From Verrucomicrobiota bacterium (GTDB taxonomy: Bacteria; Verrucomicrobiota; Verrucomicrobiia; Chthoniobacterales; UBA10450), in contig QHNQ01000015.1 in assembly GCA_003218135.1 (NCBI GenBank), positions 1-36,195 on the forward strand: 36,195 nt of DNA, written 5' to 3'. The notes under the pieces were generated by a model. The model ran no database searches. It had not been told where the DNA came from and was given only the letters and a program-made list of their open reading frames with translations. Position 1 is the first letter of the stretch. Each line of letters begins with the position of its first letter. The position numbers and the translations under genes were made by a program. This document shows positions 15,942 through 23,134 of this stretch, piece by piece.

Positions 15942-17426
15942 TCATCGAGGCAGTCCTCGCTCCATGTTCGCCAGCGCATACGCAAGGACTGCCACCACAG
16001 CGGAGTTTTCTGCCAATTCTTTCGGCACGATCTTGTCCAGCGTGTCGGCGGCAGTGTGGTGATAATTAAAGTAAAAACGGTTGTCTTGAATCGGACTAAA
16101 AGCCGGCACGCCTGCTTTCTCGAGTGGCTCGATGTCAGCGCCACAGTGCTCGACGAGATTCAGGCTGCCGGCGCCTGATTCCTGCAAAAGTGCCGCCACG
16201 GGCGCGAACATCTTTTTTACTTCCGAGTTTCCCTTGATGTTAATACCAATCGGGTGCCCGGCGCCGCCGTCAGTTTCCATCGCTGCGAAATGATTTGAAA
16301 ATTCTTTCTCGTGATTCTTTGCGTACTGCTTTGAGCCCGCCTCGCCATTCTCTTCATTCATCCATGCGATCACGCGAATCGTGCGCTTCGGCTTCAGATG
16401 AAGTTTTTGGATCAGATTTGCCACCTCCATCGAGACTGCGACGCCTGCGCCATCGTCGATCGCGCCCGTGCCCAGATCCCATGAATCCAAGTGACCCGAA
16501 ACGATGATCACCTGTTCGGGATATTCGCTGCCCTTGATGTCAGCGATGGCATTGTAGCTCTCCGCGTCCGGCAGTTGTTGTGGCGTGAGAATCAATTTCA
16601 TTTTCACTGGTCCTTGTCGCGCGAGATCGGCAATCAAATCGGCATCCTCGGCAGTAACCGCGCCGGCTGGAATTTTCGGCGCATCGTTCGCGTACTTAGT
16701 CTGTCCCGTGTGCGGGAGCCGATACTCAGCGCCACCCACTGAACGAATCAAACACGCGACAGCGCCGTTTCGCGCGGCCGCGCTCGGGCCATCGCTACGA
16801 TAAACAACCGCTTGTCCGTAAGCGTCGCCGCCTCGGCCTTCTGCGGCCATTTGTTTGTCGAACGGATAATTGAAGAGCACGATTTTGCCCGCGACCCTAT
16901 CGCGAGGCAGCGACTTTAGTTCGTCAAAATTACGGACCGCGATTACCTCGGCTGTAATTCCATTTGCTGGCGTCGCGACGCTTGGACCGAGCGCGCACAA
17001 GACAATTTTTTGTGTCGTTTCCGGCGCCTGTCCCGGAAATTGAACGAGTGCGGCCGTTTCTTCGCCCCGCACCCAGTGCGGCACCATCACTTTCTCCAAC
17101 AGCACTTCGCACCCAATCGCCTTCAACTCGTTCGCGACGTACTCGACCGCTTTGGCCGCTTGCGCTGAGCCGCTCAAGCGCGGCCCAATGTTGTTCGCCA
17201 GATGTCCGACTTGCCGGTAAGCGTAATCACTACTCAACGCGGCTTGTTGCAATCGCTTTAGTTCCGCGAGTGTCTGTGGCGAAAAGATAGTTGGTGTTGG
17301 GGACGGTGAAGCGCTCCGGTTCGATGCCGCAGCAGGCGTTTCCTGCCCGTCCACTCGCAACGCGCAAGCGACCAGCGAAATTAATAGAAGCAAGTTCGCG
17401 CAAAAAGAGTTTTTCAATTGGGGCAT
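15942..17426 (-). CDS. M28-family zinc aminopeptidase/carboxypeptidase, secreted
   Basis: A 494-residue exported peptidase. The signal peptide ends about residue 27 (SLVACALRVDG). A PA-like inserted domain (residues about 130-250) precedes the M28 catalytic domain, where SGHLDSWDLGTGAIDDGAG supplies His and Asp metal ligands, MNEENGEAG the catalytic Glu and ligand, and METDGGAGHP the later Asp. A late His lies in FNYHHTAADT. This arrangement is that of the carboxypeptidase Q/PSMA-like branch, which removes residues from peptides outside the cytoplasm. Upstream the 170 bp to the lipoprotein gene holds an inverted-repeat element. Downstream it is tied to the alpha/beta hydrolase. Confidence 0.9.
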   Translation of the reverse strand: MPQLKNSFCANLLLLISLVACALRVDGQETPAAASNRSASPSPTPTIFSPQTLAELKRLQQAALSSDYAYRQVGHLANNIGPRLSGSAQAAKAVEYVANELKAIGCEVLLEKVMVPHWVRGEETAALVQFPGQAPETTQKIVLCALGPSVATPANGITAEVIAVRNFDELKSLPRDRVAGKIVLFNYPFDKQMAAEGRGGDAYGQAVVYRSDGPSAAARNGAVACLIRSVGGAEYRLPHTGQTKYANDAPKIPAGAVTAEDADLIADLARQGPVKMKLILTPQQLPDAESYNAIADIKGSEYPEQVIIVSGHLDSWDLGTGAIDDGAGVAVSMEVANLIQKLHLKPKRTIRVIAWMNEENGEAGSKQYAKNHEKEFSNHFAAMETDGGAGHPIGINIKGNSEVKKMFAPVAALLQESGAGSLNLVEHCGADIEPLEKAGVPAFSPIQDNRFYFNYHHTAADTLDKIVPKELAENSAVVAVLAYALANMERGLPR

Positions 17427-17494
17427 CGCGAACTCTGTCAGAAAAGCGTGTGATCATCAATCGCTGGAAAGGATTTGAGGCGCCGGACGGGTCG

Positions 17495-17566
17495 TTGTAG
17501 CGCGGGCGCTCCGCCTGCGACCGGCGACCAGTTATTCCCTCGGCAACCGAAGCGGTTGCCCTACAA
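17495..17566. repeat. Short inverted-repeat element
   Basis: The segment starts TTGTAGCGCGGGCGCTCCGC at 17495 and ends with GGCAACCGAAGCGGTTGCCC then TACAA at 17566. The complement of the right end is TTGTAGGGCAACCGCTTCGG, so the ends match at most positions over about 25 bp. The right arm also contains its own hairpin, GGCAACCgaaGCGGTTGCC. It sits between the M28 peptidase gene and the lipoprotein gene and codes for nothing. It appears to be a repeat family distinct from the element at 548-683. Confidence 0.5.
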
Positions 17567-17599
17567 ACGCGATCCCGTTGTGTGGTTAGCTCGAACCAG

Positions 17600-18082
17600 C
17601 TATTTCTCTTTCTGGAACTCGATTTCCTCAGAAAGCAGATCACGGTTACGCGCATTTTGCTTCAAGAGCGCAACGATCGTCGCGGAGTCTTTAATGCCCG
17701 TCGGAACCACTTTGTCAGTGACGTTTCGCAAGCTCAGCGTCTTGCCGTTATCCGACAATTTCCAAAAGACGTAAGCGTACTTCCGGCTATTGGCATTGAG
17801 ATCCTGGACGCTCACGAACGGCGTCTCTGCGACATCGGAATGATACGCACGGAACAAATCACCATCGTAATAAACGATGTAAACGCTCTCATCGAGTCGC
17901 CGTACCTTCATCTGTTCTTTGCCATCAGCAGAGGTCCAGTCGCCAACGAGTTGTTCCTGCACTTTGCGAGTAGGACTTGATGTGATTGGAACCTCATAAT
18001 CGCAAGCCGTGAATGCGAAGATGCACAGGAGCACGATCGCGCCGAAGCACAGACGGCGATGACTCAAATCCGACGAAATCAC
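17600..18082 (-). CDS. Predicted lipoprotein of unknown function
   Basis: A 160-residue protein with a lipoprotein signal: basic RR, a hydrophobic stretch (LCFGAIVLLCIFAFTAC) and a lipobox F-T-A-C27. The mature part has WTSADGKEQMKVRRLDESVY, then repeated beta-prone segments with aromatic residues, suggesting a small beta-barrel or lipocalin-like domain of the kind that reports residual function as 'hypothetical lipoprotein'. It begins at GTG 18080-18082, which overlaps the TGA of the DUF5069 gene (GTGA), so the two are co-translated. Function unknown. Confidence 0.68.
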   Translation of the reverse strand: MISSDLSHRRLCFGAIVLLCIFAFTACDYEVPITSSPTRKVQEQLVGDWTSADGKEQMKVRRLDESVYIVYYDGDLFRAYHSDVAETPFVSVQDLNANSRKYAYVFWKLSDNGKTLSLRNVTDKVVPTGIKDSATIVALLKQNARNRDLLSEEIEFQKEK

Positions 18083-18522
18083 CTTTGTCGGCTTTCGCCC
18101 GGAAACCGGCCTTCGTCAAAATCGATGAGGTCTGGAATGCACTGAATGTCATTGCGATCGGCGATTCCCATCTCTTTTTTTCGTTGTTCGAGCCGCGGCG
18201 TGACCGAATCGCGCCATCCAAGCTTCGATGCAAATCCGTTCCAGACAAAGAGGTCACCGTCGTTCAAGCGCCTTCCTTTTTCGAAACACCATTCCAGAAT
18301 TTCTTCGTCCGTCCCGCCTTGCGTCACACGCTCAATCAGATCGCGATGATGCACGCGCAGAAAATTGCAGCACACGTCATCCGCCGCTCTCAGCGCGCCG
18401 AAGTTCTCTCGATAATCTTCGTGGAGCTCGCCGCGCAGATGCAGCCGAATCTTGTCCAGCATGCGCGGGAAATACAACATGCCGCGCGTCATTTCTCTGG
18501 GACTCTTTGGATACGTCCTCAT
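18079..18522 (-). CDS. DUF5069 domain protein
   Basis: A 147-residue soluble protein. The opening SPREMTRGMLYFPRMLDKIR and the following LHLRGELHEDYRENFGALRAADD match the DUF5069 consensus, with the conserved LPR-x-x-DK signature here read as FPRMLDK. The centre has DDVCCNFLRVHHRDLIERV. The family is common in Verrucomicrobiota and relatives, and its role is undetermined. Nothing in the sequence points to a catalytic site. Its stop overlaps the lipoprotein start by 4 bp. About 50 bp separate it from the unknown pair upstream, so all four minus genes could form one unit. Confidence 0.8.
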   Translation of the reverse strand: MRTYPKSPREMTRGMLYFPRMLDKIRLHLRGELHEDYRENFGALRAADDVCCNFLRVHHRDLIERVTQGGTDEEILEWCFEKGRRLNDGDLFVWNGFASKLGWRDSVTPRLEQRKKEMGIADRNDIQCIPDLIDFDEGRFPGESRQR

Positions 18523-18575
18523 GCTAGAGTAATCGTCGTGTCGCCGTTCTTGCGCAACTGCTGCGGCTACTTCGC

Positions 18576-19274
18576 CTAATTCGCGCTGCTATTTGTCAGG
18601 GCAAGGATGTGCGCCCGTTTCGCGCCGTAATCGAGCGAATGGAATCGCCGGATTTCATCGAGGCGACGCATGCCATTGAGCGTGTCCAGATAATAGGTGT
18701 AGCTCGCGGCTAGTTGGCTTGTTTCAAGATAACGGCCCCGCAGGTTTGCATCGCCAAAGGCCTCGGGCGATTGCCGGGCGAAAAGATGAAACCGCAGCCA
18801 GCGCCGGTCCGCCCGTGAAACCCGTTGCGGTTTTCGGAAAAACGTCACGAACAAAAGCAAAACGAGATACGTATCGACCTGCGCCTGGAGCTCAAGATTG
18901 CGCGCAAAATCTTCCGAGGCGATCTCCCGGATTCCCCTTTTGAACTGAAGCGCAGCATGCAAGGCATGATTGAGTTCCTCGACGAACATGATCAGCGAAC
19001 GGATATTGCGATCGCCTAATCCCGCGCGCGGATCGTGTAGCTCGAGCTGTTCGATCAGCCAGCGCGAATAATAAATACCAACGTAAAGCTGGTCGCCCGC
19101 GCGACGCAGGAACGTCCGCGCGAGCTCGCTTAATTCGCGCGCCGATTTTCCGGCGAGCACTGACAATTGCGCGCAGCGCGTCCGATCAATAAGGCAATCC
19201 TCCAGATTAATCCCCACATGCGCGTAGGTTCGCTCGAATAATTTCTGAATCTGGCTGAAGAGCGTTTCGTTCAC
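18576..19274 (-). CDS. Uncharacterised helical protein with EELNHALH motif (pair, gene 2)
   Basis: Not recognised. A 232-residue soluble, mostly alpha-helical protein. The centre reads RSLIMFVEELNHALHAALQF, where Glu-Glu and two His spaced by three residues on one helix could bind a metal; this is an observation, not a family assignment. Other features are a Leu/Phe-rich stretch, TYLVLLLFVTFFRKPQR, that is too charged at its ends to be a clear membrane helix, and a C-terminal LDEIRRFHSLDYGAKRAHI. Start is GTG 19272-19274, overlapping the stop of the next gene upstream as GTGA. The tight overlap suggests the two proteins work together, perhaps as a complex. Confidence 0.65.
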   Translation of the reverse strand: MNETLFSQIQKLFERTYAHVGINLEDCLIDRTRCAQLSVLAGKSARELSELARTFLRRAGDQLYVGIYYSRWLIEQLELHDPRAGLGDRNIRSLIMFVEELNHALHAALQFKRGIREIASEDFARNLELQAQVDTYLVLLLFVTFFRKPQRVSRADRRWLRFHLFARQSPEAFGDANLRGRYLETSQLAASYTYYLDTLNGMRRLDEIRRFHSLDYGAKRAHILALTNSSAN

Positions 19275-19969
19275 AGTGAGATCGAAGGTCGCGCATCATC
19301 ATCGAGATTGAGCAACCGATCGGAAAGCTGATTCAGCGCCACCCGGATGTCGCGAAATCGATCAGCCAAACCTTCGAAAACGTCATCCAATTCGCAGCGG
19401 CGTGCGACGGCGTGCGAGGAAACCAGTTGAAAGTTCGTGCGACCGACCTGCTCGTAAAATTTAATGTCGGGTCCGCCCCGCAAACTGCCGTGCTGTCCCG
19501 CGACCGCGGGATGAAAAATTCCGCTGATGAACAGCGAATAATTGCCGATGTGCGCCCGAAGCAGGAACGCCTGCTCCGGAGTGGCGCGCGTCAGCGCGAT
19601 CAGGATATCGGAGATGTATTGCTCGGCGAGATGATGGGTCTCGTCCGAAATCTGCAACCGGCTCGCGCGCGAAAATGTTTCCAGCAACGACGCGACGTAA
19701 TCGCAAAGCTTTCGGTCGCCGATTCCGCCCTGTTGCAAAACGTGTCGGGCGAGCACGTAAAAATAAAATTGTGACGAAATCCGGAGATGGCCGCACTGAT
19801 TCAAGATCGCGTCGACGAGTCGTGGGTGATCCAGAATGGAATCGCGCGTTTCGACATCGCTCAAAAGATCTACGAGCGAAACTTGATCACTTTGCGAACG
19901 CGCCAGCGTGCGCACAATGAAGTCGAAATCGGCGGCGGTAAACCGCGCCCGACAATTCGCCCGAATCAT
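19271..19969 (-). CDS. Uncharacterised helical protein (pair, gene 1)
   Basis: Not recognised. A 232-residue soluble protein, mainly helical, starting at ATG 19967-19969. It opens RARFTAADFDFIVRTLA, has a central run ISSQFYFYVLARHVLQQGGI and QISDETHHLAEQYISDILIA, and a well-ordered C-terminal half with LLRAHIGNYSLFISGIF, GGPDIKFYEQVGRTNF and FRDIRVALNQLSDRLL. No signal peptide or membrane segment. Its stop is inside the start of the partner gene. The promoter region would lie in the 140 bp facing the glycine-zipper gene at 20109. The strong internal conservation-like patterning (charged, aromatic and Gly residues at regular positions) suggests a real constrained family, but no function can be given. 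Confidence 0.65.
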   Translation of the reverse strand: MIRANCRARFTAADFDFIVRTLARSQSDQVSLVDLLSDVETRDSILDHPRLVDAILNQCGHLRISSQFYFYVLARHVLQQGGIGDRKLCDYVASLLETFSRASRLQISDETHHLAEQYISDILIALTRATPEQAFLLRAHIGNYSLFISGIFHPAVAGQHGSLRGGPDIKFYEQVGRTNFQLVSSHAVARRCELDDVFEGLADRFRDIRVALNQLSDRLLNLDDDARPSISL

Positions 19970-20108
19970 CGGGACTTCATAATGCGCGGTGAACGCGCCT
20001 ATGGCAAGTCAACGTTTTAGCCACCGATCAAAACGGATTTGTTCCAAGATTTTGCCGCTAGCTTTTCGTTGTTGCCCATGCAGTGGACCGGCTGAACGTT
20101 GGGTTACT

Positions 20109-20660
20109 ATGAAAAACAAGGGTAATAACCATTGCGATGGATGTGGGGGTTCGGTTCGAGCGTTAGCGGCTTCGGCCGGAATTCAGTTTGGTGATCTTCA
20201 GACTGAAGCATATCGCTTGCGCGAGAAGCTTGGACCGGATCACCAGAAAGCTTATTACGAAATCATTCGCCAACTCGCGCGTGGCGGAGCTGTGTCGGAG
20301 ACAGAACAGCGTGTTCTACTCGAACTAGGGAAGCGCGGCTTCGGCGTCGGCTCGGACCGCGAGGCAGAGAAGTTCGTGGCTTACGTGCAAAGTTTGCACA
20401 AGCGCATGCTGGCGGATCGCAGCGCGAGCCCGGTCGCGCTGGCGATTGTCGGTGTGATTGCGAACTATGCTATTCCTTCCAACTTTGGCCGGCGCGGCCG
20501 CGTCGTGCTGAGAGCGTCCCAGCATCCGGTCCGCGACATCCTGATCGGTGTCGCCGGTGGCGCGCTTGGCGGTCTGCGGATGAGCGGCTGGAATCCCATT
20601 GGCGGCGTAGTCGGTGGGGTCGTCGGTGGTGCGATCGCCGCGGTGGAAGCGCTCTGCTAG
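20109..20660 (+). CDS. Small protein with CxxC N-terminus and glycine-zipper C-terminus
   Basis: A 183-residue protein. Near its N-terminus it has C9-D-G-C12 in NNHCDGCGGSVRA. A helical middle segment (LQTEAYRLREKLGPDHQKAY, EIIRQLARGGAVSETEQRVL) follows, then a C-terminal region with repeated Gly-x-x-x-Gly spacing: GVAGGALGGLRMSGWNPIGG then VVGGVVGGAIAAVEAL. Glycine zippers of this sort occur in membrane-associated proteins, some of which are toxins, bacteriocins or immunity factors; which applies here is unknown. ATG 20109 is preferred over the upstream frame start at 19989, whose first 40 residues look like noncoding sequence. No good ribosome binding site precedes it. Confidence 0.55.
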   Translation: MKNKGNNHCDGCGGSVRALAASAGIQFGDLQTEAYRLREKLGPDHQKAYYEIIRQLARGGAVSETEQRVLLELGKRGFGVGSDREAEKFVAYVQSLHKRMLADRSASPVALAIVGVIANYAIPSNFGRRGRVVLRASQHPVRDILIGVAGGALGGLRMSGWNPIGGVVGGVVGGAIAAVEALC

Positions 20661-20695
20661 CAAACTACAGATTAAGGCAGACTTCGCAGATTTTT

Positions 20696-20714
20696 CGGCG
20701 GTTGCAGACCGCCG
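20696..20714. repeat. Small perfect hairpin between convergent genes
   Basis: CGGCGGT at 20696-20702 and ACCGCCG at 20708-20714 form a 7-bp perfect stem with a TGCAG loop. It lies in the 114 bp between the converging glycine-zipper gene and the secreted unknown, a place where a two-way terminator could act. Neither strand has a T tract after the stem (the + strand has T5 before it), so factor-independent termination is not supported. Confidence 0.3.
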
Positions 20715-20774
20715 CCACAGTCCCACACATCGTCGTCGCGGCATCTCTTTGCGAACATGAGCCTTTCACGAAGG

Positions 20775-21365
20775 TTATTGTGAACCTTTTGTCTTTGAAA
20801 TACGTCCATCCTCGATTTTCCACATCGTGTGAGCGGACGTTCGGACGTACAGCGGCGTCGAATGCAGCAAACTGAGATAGACATGAGTCTCCAGTGGCAT
20901 TGTGCTGACGAGCTGGTTCGCCCAAACAGCAACTGACGTCTCGCTCTTGTTCACGACGAGCCTGGTGCGTGAAAGTCCATCGACCCGCTCCGCCTTGTTG
21001 CCGTCGGCAGAAACCGTGACGCGGTAGTGAATTCCGAAAACGACATCATCCGGGTCTTTGCGCGTTGCGAGCGCATAAACCAGGTAGCCGCTCTTGGTCG
21101 GATCATGGAGCACAATGAACTTATGGCTTTTGTCGATGCGTGCACCGAGCGCTGCCTTGGCTGAATCGAGCGCACGCGCCTCGGTGCCTGACAGCGATTT
21201 TGGACTTTGGTTCTCGTGCTCGTACAACTGCCGGCCAAGAGATTCAACGGTACGCAAGTCGAACTCGCGAATTGCGCTCGCGTGCGTGGACCCCGTCGCG
21301 AGAGCAGCAAGCGCTGCCACGACTATCGCTCGCGTAAGATTAAAGATTCCTCCAGACCTTCGCAT
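20775..21365 (-). CDS. Secreted protein of unknown function
   Basis: A 196-residue exported protein. The first 30 residues form a signal peptide (RAIVVAALAALATGSTHASA). The mature part reads FDLRTVESLGRQLYEHENQS, then AKAALGARIDKSHKFIVLHD and GYLVYALATRKDPDDVVFGI, YRVTVSADGNKAERVDGLSR, with a C-terminal MWKIEDGRISKTK. The alternation of charged and hydrophobic residues suggests a beta-rich domain. Not recognised. It stands between the glycine-zipper gene and the sugar operon on the minus strand, 54 bp downstream of the glycosyltransferase stop, and no other gene is in that gap. Confidence 0.62.
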   Translation of the reverse strand: MRRSGGIFNLTRAIVVAALAALATGSTHASAIREFDLRTVESLGRQLYEHENQSPKSLSGTEARALDSAKAALGARIDKSHKFIVLHDPTKSGYLVYALATRKDPDDVVFGIHYRVTVSADGNKAERVDGLSRTRLVVNKSETSVAVWANQLVSTMPLETHVYLSLLHSTPLYVRTSAHTMWKIEDGRISKTKGSQ

Positions 21366-21419
21366 AAAGGTTACGGCTAGGCACGCGACTTCGCTCGGTC
21401 AGCCCGGACGGTTGCAACG

Positions 21420-22115
21420 TCACTCCTTGGGGCTTGTCGCCACGCGCGCAAGCGTCGCGATGATGCGAGCGCCGGCAACAAATGTGCCACGCAATGTGCC
21501 GGAAACTTTCGATTCGCCACCGGAACGGCGGCGATGGTTTACCGGAATTTCAAGAATGCGCAGACCAGAGCGCGCGGCTTTCATCTGCATCTCCAAATTC
21601 CAGCCGTACGTTTCTTCTCGCATGTTGAGTTTGGCGAGCGCGTCGCGGCGGATGGCGCGAAAGGCACACATGTCGCTGTAACGAACGCCGTAAAGCAATC
21701 GCAGAATCAACCCGGCAATCCGCCCAGACAAAATTTGCTGGAAGTTCATGCTGCCGGGCTCGCGTTGCCCGCGCGTGCGCGAGCCGATCACGAAATCGTA
21801 CGCGCCGCGCACGATCGGATTGACAAGCTCATTCATGAACGATGGGACATCGCTGCCGTCGCCATCCAGAAACACTACGATCTCGCATTCGGGCGAAACC
21901 GCGCTAACGCCCGCCGCGCATGCGCGCCCATAGCCGCGCGGCGCTGTCACCACACGCGCGCCAGCTTCGCGCGCCCGTTCGGCTGTGCGATCGCTGCTGC
22001 CGTTATCGACAACGATCACTTCATCGGCAACACCGGTCGCGAAACATTCGCACACCACGCCCGTGATCGGTTCTTCCTCGTTGAGTGCCGGAATAACAAC
22101 GGAGATCTTGCTCAT
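21420..22115 (-). CDS. Family 2 glycosyltransferase
   Basis: A 231-residue GT-A fold glycosyltransferase of the polyprenol-phosphate mannose/glucose synthase type. It opens SKISVVIPALNEEEPI, has VDNGSSDRTAERARE, and the metal-binding D84-G-D86 in FLDGDGSDV. GSRTRGQREPGSM and ILEIPVNHRRRSGGESKVSG are also characteristic of dolichol-phosphate-mannose-like enzymes. No clear C-terminal membrane pair follows, so it is the short cytoplasmic form. The likely product is a lipid-linked sugar or a glycosylated lipid precursor; the acceptor is unknown. It is the last gene of a minus-strand operon and its ATG overlaps the upstream stop by 4 bp (ATGA). Confidence 0.88.
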   Translation of the reverse strand: MSKISVVIPALNEEEPITGVVCECFATGVADEVIVVDNGSSDRTAERAREAGARVVTAPRGYGRACAAGVSAVSPECEIVVFLDGDGSDVPSFMNELVNPIVRGAYDFVIGSRTRGQREPGSMNFQQILSGRIAGLILRLLYGVRYSDMCAFRAIRRDALAKLNMREETYGWNLEMQMKAARSGLRILEIPVNHRRRSGGESKVSGTLRGTFVAGARIIATLARVATSPKE

Positions 22116-23134
22116 CGCAAAACCAGCCAGCCGGAAGTAAAGTAAATCACCAGGGCAATCAAATCAGCCAGGGCAAGGGTAACCGGTCCGGCGGCAATTT
22201 TCGGGTCGAGCTTGAATCGGTGAAGAAACGATGGCACACCCACACCGAGCGCACACGCCGTGAGGAGGGACAATGTGATGCTGCCGCCGATTACAAACGC
22301 GGCGCGCAAATCACTGCGCCATGTCAACACGATGGCGCTGACGACTATTCCGCATGCTACACCCAACAGTAAAGCCGTTGCGACTTCCCGCTGAAAGGCA
22401 GTTGCCAGCCAGCGCGTCGTAACGGAGACCGAACGCAACGCGTGGATCGTCACGCTCATCGATTGCATGCTCACGCTTTCGTTTAGCGCCAGCACCATCG
22501 TAAGGAAAAACGCCAGCACTAAACTGCGCGAGAGCGTCGGTTCAAAAAAGCCGGCTAGAATGGCCGAGAGTGTGCCGCCTGTCACCGTCACCAGCAGCCA
22601 TGGAAAACGAACCCGAAAAATGCGCCACGGCGATGCACCGCGGATTTGTTCCAGATGAAAACCAAGCGCCTCGAAAAACTCCGGTCCGACGACTCCACTC
22701 CCGCTGCCCCGGGACCGATCTTCGCTTTCCCCGGCCTCCAGAATTTCTTCAGCGAAAAGGTTCGCGTCGATGACGCCCACGACGTGCCGTTCTTCGTCAA
22801 CCACTGGGAACGCGAGAAACTTGTAGAGCACAAAAAATTCGCACGCATCGAGAATAGTCGCATTCGCAGGAACAGCCACGACGCGTGGGGCCATGATCTC
22901 GCCCAGCGGCATTTCCAGTGACGCGGTCAGCAAGCGGCGTGTAGGCACAACGCCCACAAGGCGCTTTTGTTCATCCACTGCATAAAAGTAAATCACGCGC
23001 TCGCCCACGCCTTCGCGCCGGATCCTTTCCAGCGCATCGCCCACGGTCATGCTGGCGCCAAGCAACGGAAAATCTTTCCGCGCGTGATCTGCAACACGGG
23101 CATTAAGATCAGGGATGCCCGTAGTAATGTTCAT
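22112..23134 (-). CDS. CBS-domain MgtE-like divalent cation transporter
   Basis: A 340-residue protein: two CBS domains (about residues 25-145, with DALERIRREGVGERVIYFYA and ATILDACEFFVLYKFLAFPV), then an MgtE-type membrane domain of five helices (about 180-340). FPWLLVTVTGGTLSAILAGF and the closing DPKIAAGPVTLALADLIALV then IYF match the MgtE pore motif that holds the conserved Asp. The usual N-terminal MgtE helical domain is missing. MgtE proteins are Mg2+ channels gated by Mg2+ binding to the CBS domains. An open frame reaches 23224, but ATG 23134 overlaps the epimerase stop as ATGA and begins the CBS part. Its place between sugar-nucleotide enzymes is unexpected. Confidence 0.85.
   Translation of the reverse strand: MNITTGIPDLNARVADHARKDFPLLGASMTVGDALERIRREGVGERVIYFYAVDEQKRLVGVVPTRRLLTASLEMPLGEIMAPRVVAVPANATILDACEFFVLYKFLAFPVVDEERHVVGVIDANLFAEEILEAGESEDRSRGSGSGVVGPEFFEALGFHLEQIRGASPWRIFRVRFPWLLVTVTGGTLSAILAGFFEPTLSRSLVLAFFLTMVLALNESVSMQSMSVTIHALRSVSVTTRWLATAFQREVATALLLGVACGIVVSAIVLTWRSDLRAAFVIGGSITLSLLTACALGVGVPSFLHRFKLDPKIAAGPVTLALADLIALVIYFTSGWLVLR

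Noticed and set aside
20696-20714. Factor-independent terminator
   Set aside because: The stem is short and neither strand has a T tract after it.
20665-20932. Two 86-residue minus-strand frames over the convergent gap
   Set aside because: Both lie across the hairpin and the end of the secreted gene and show no domain, no start signal and biased composition.
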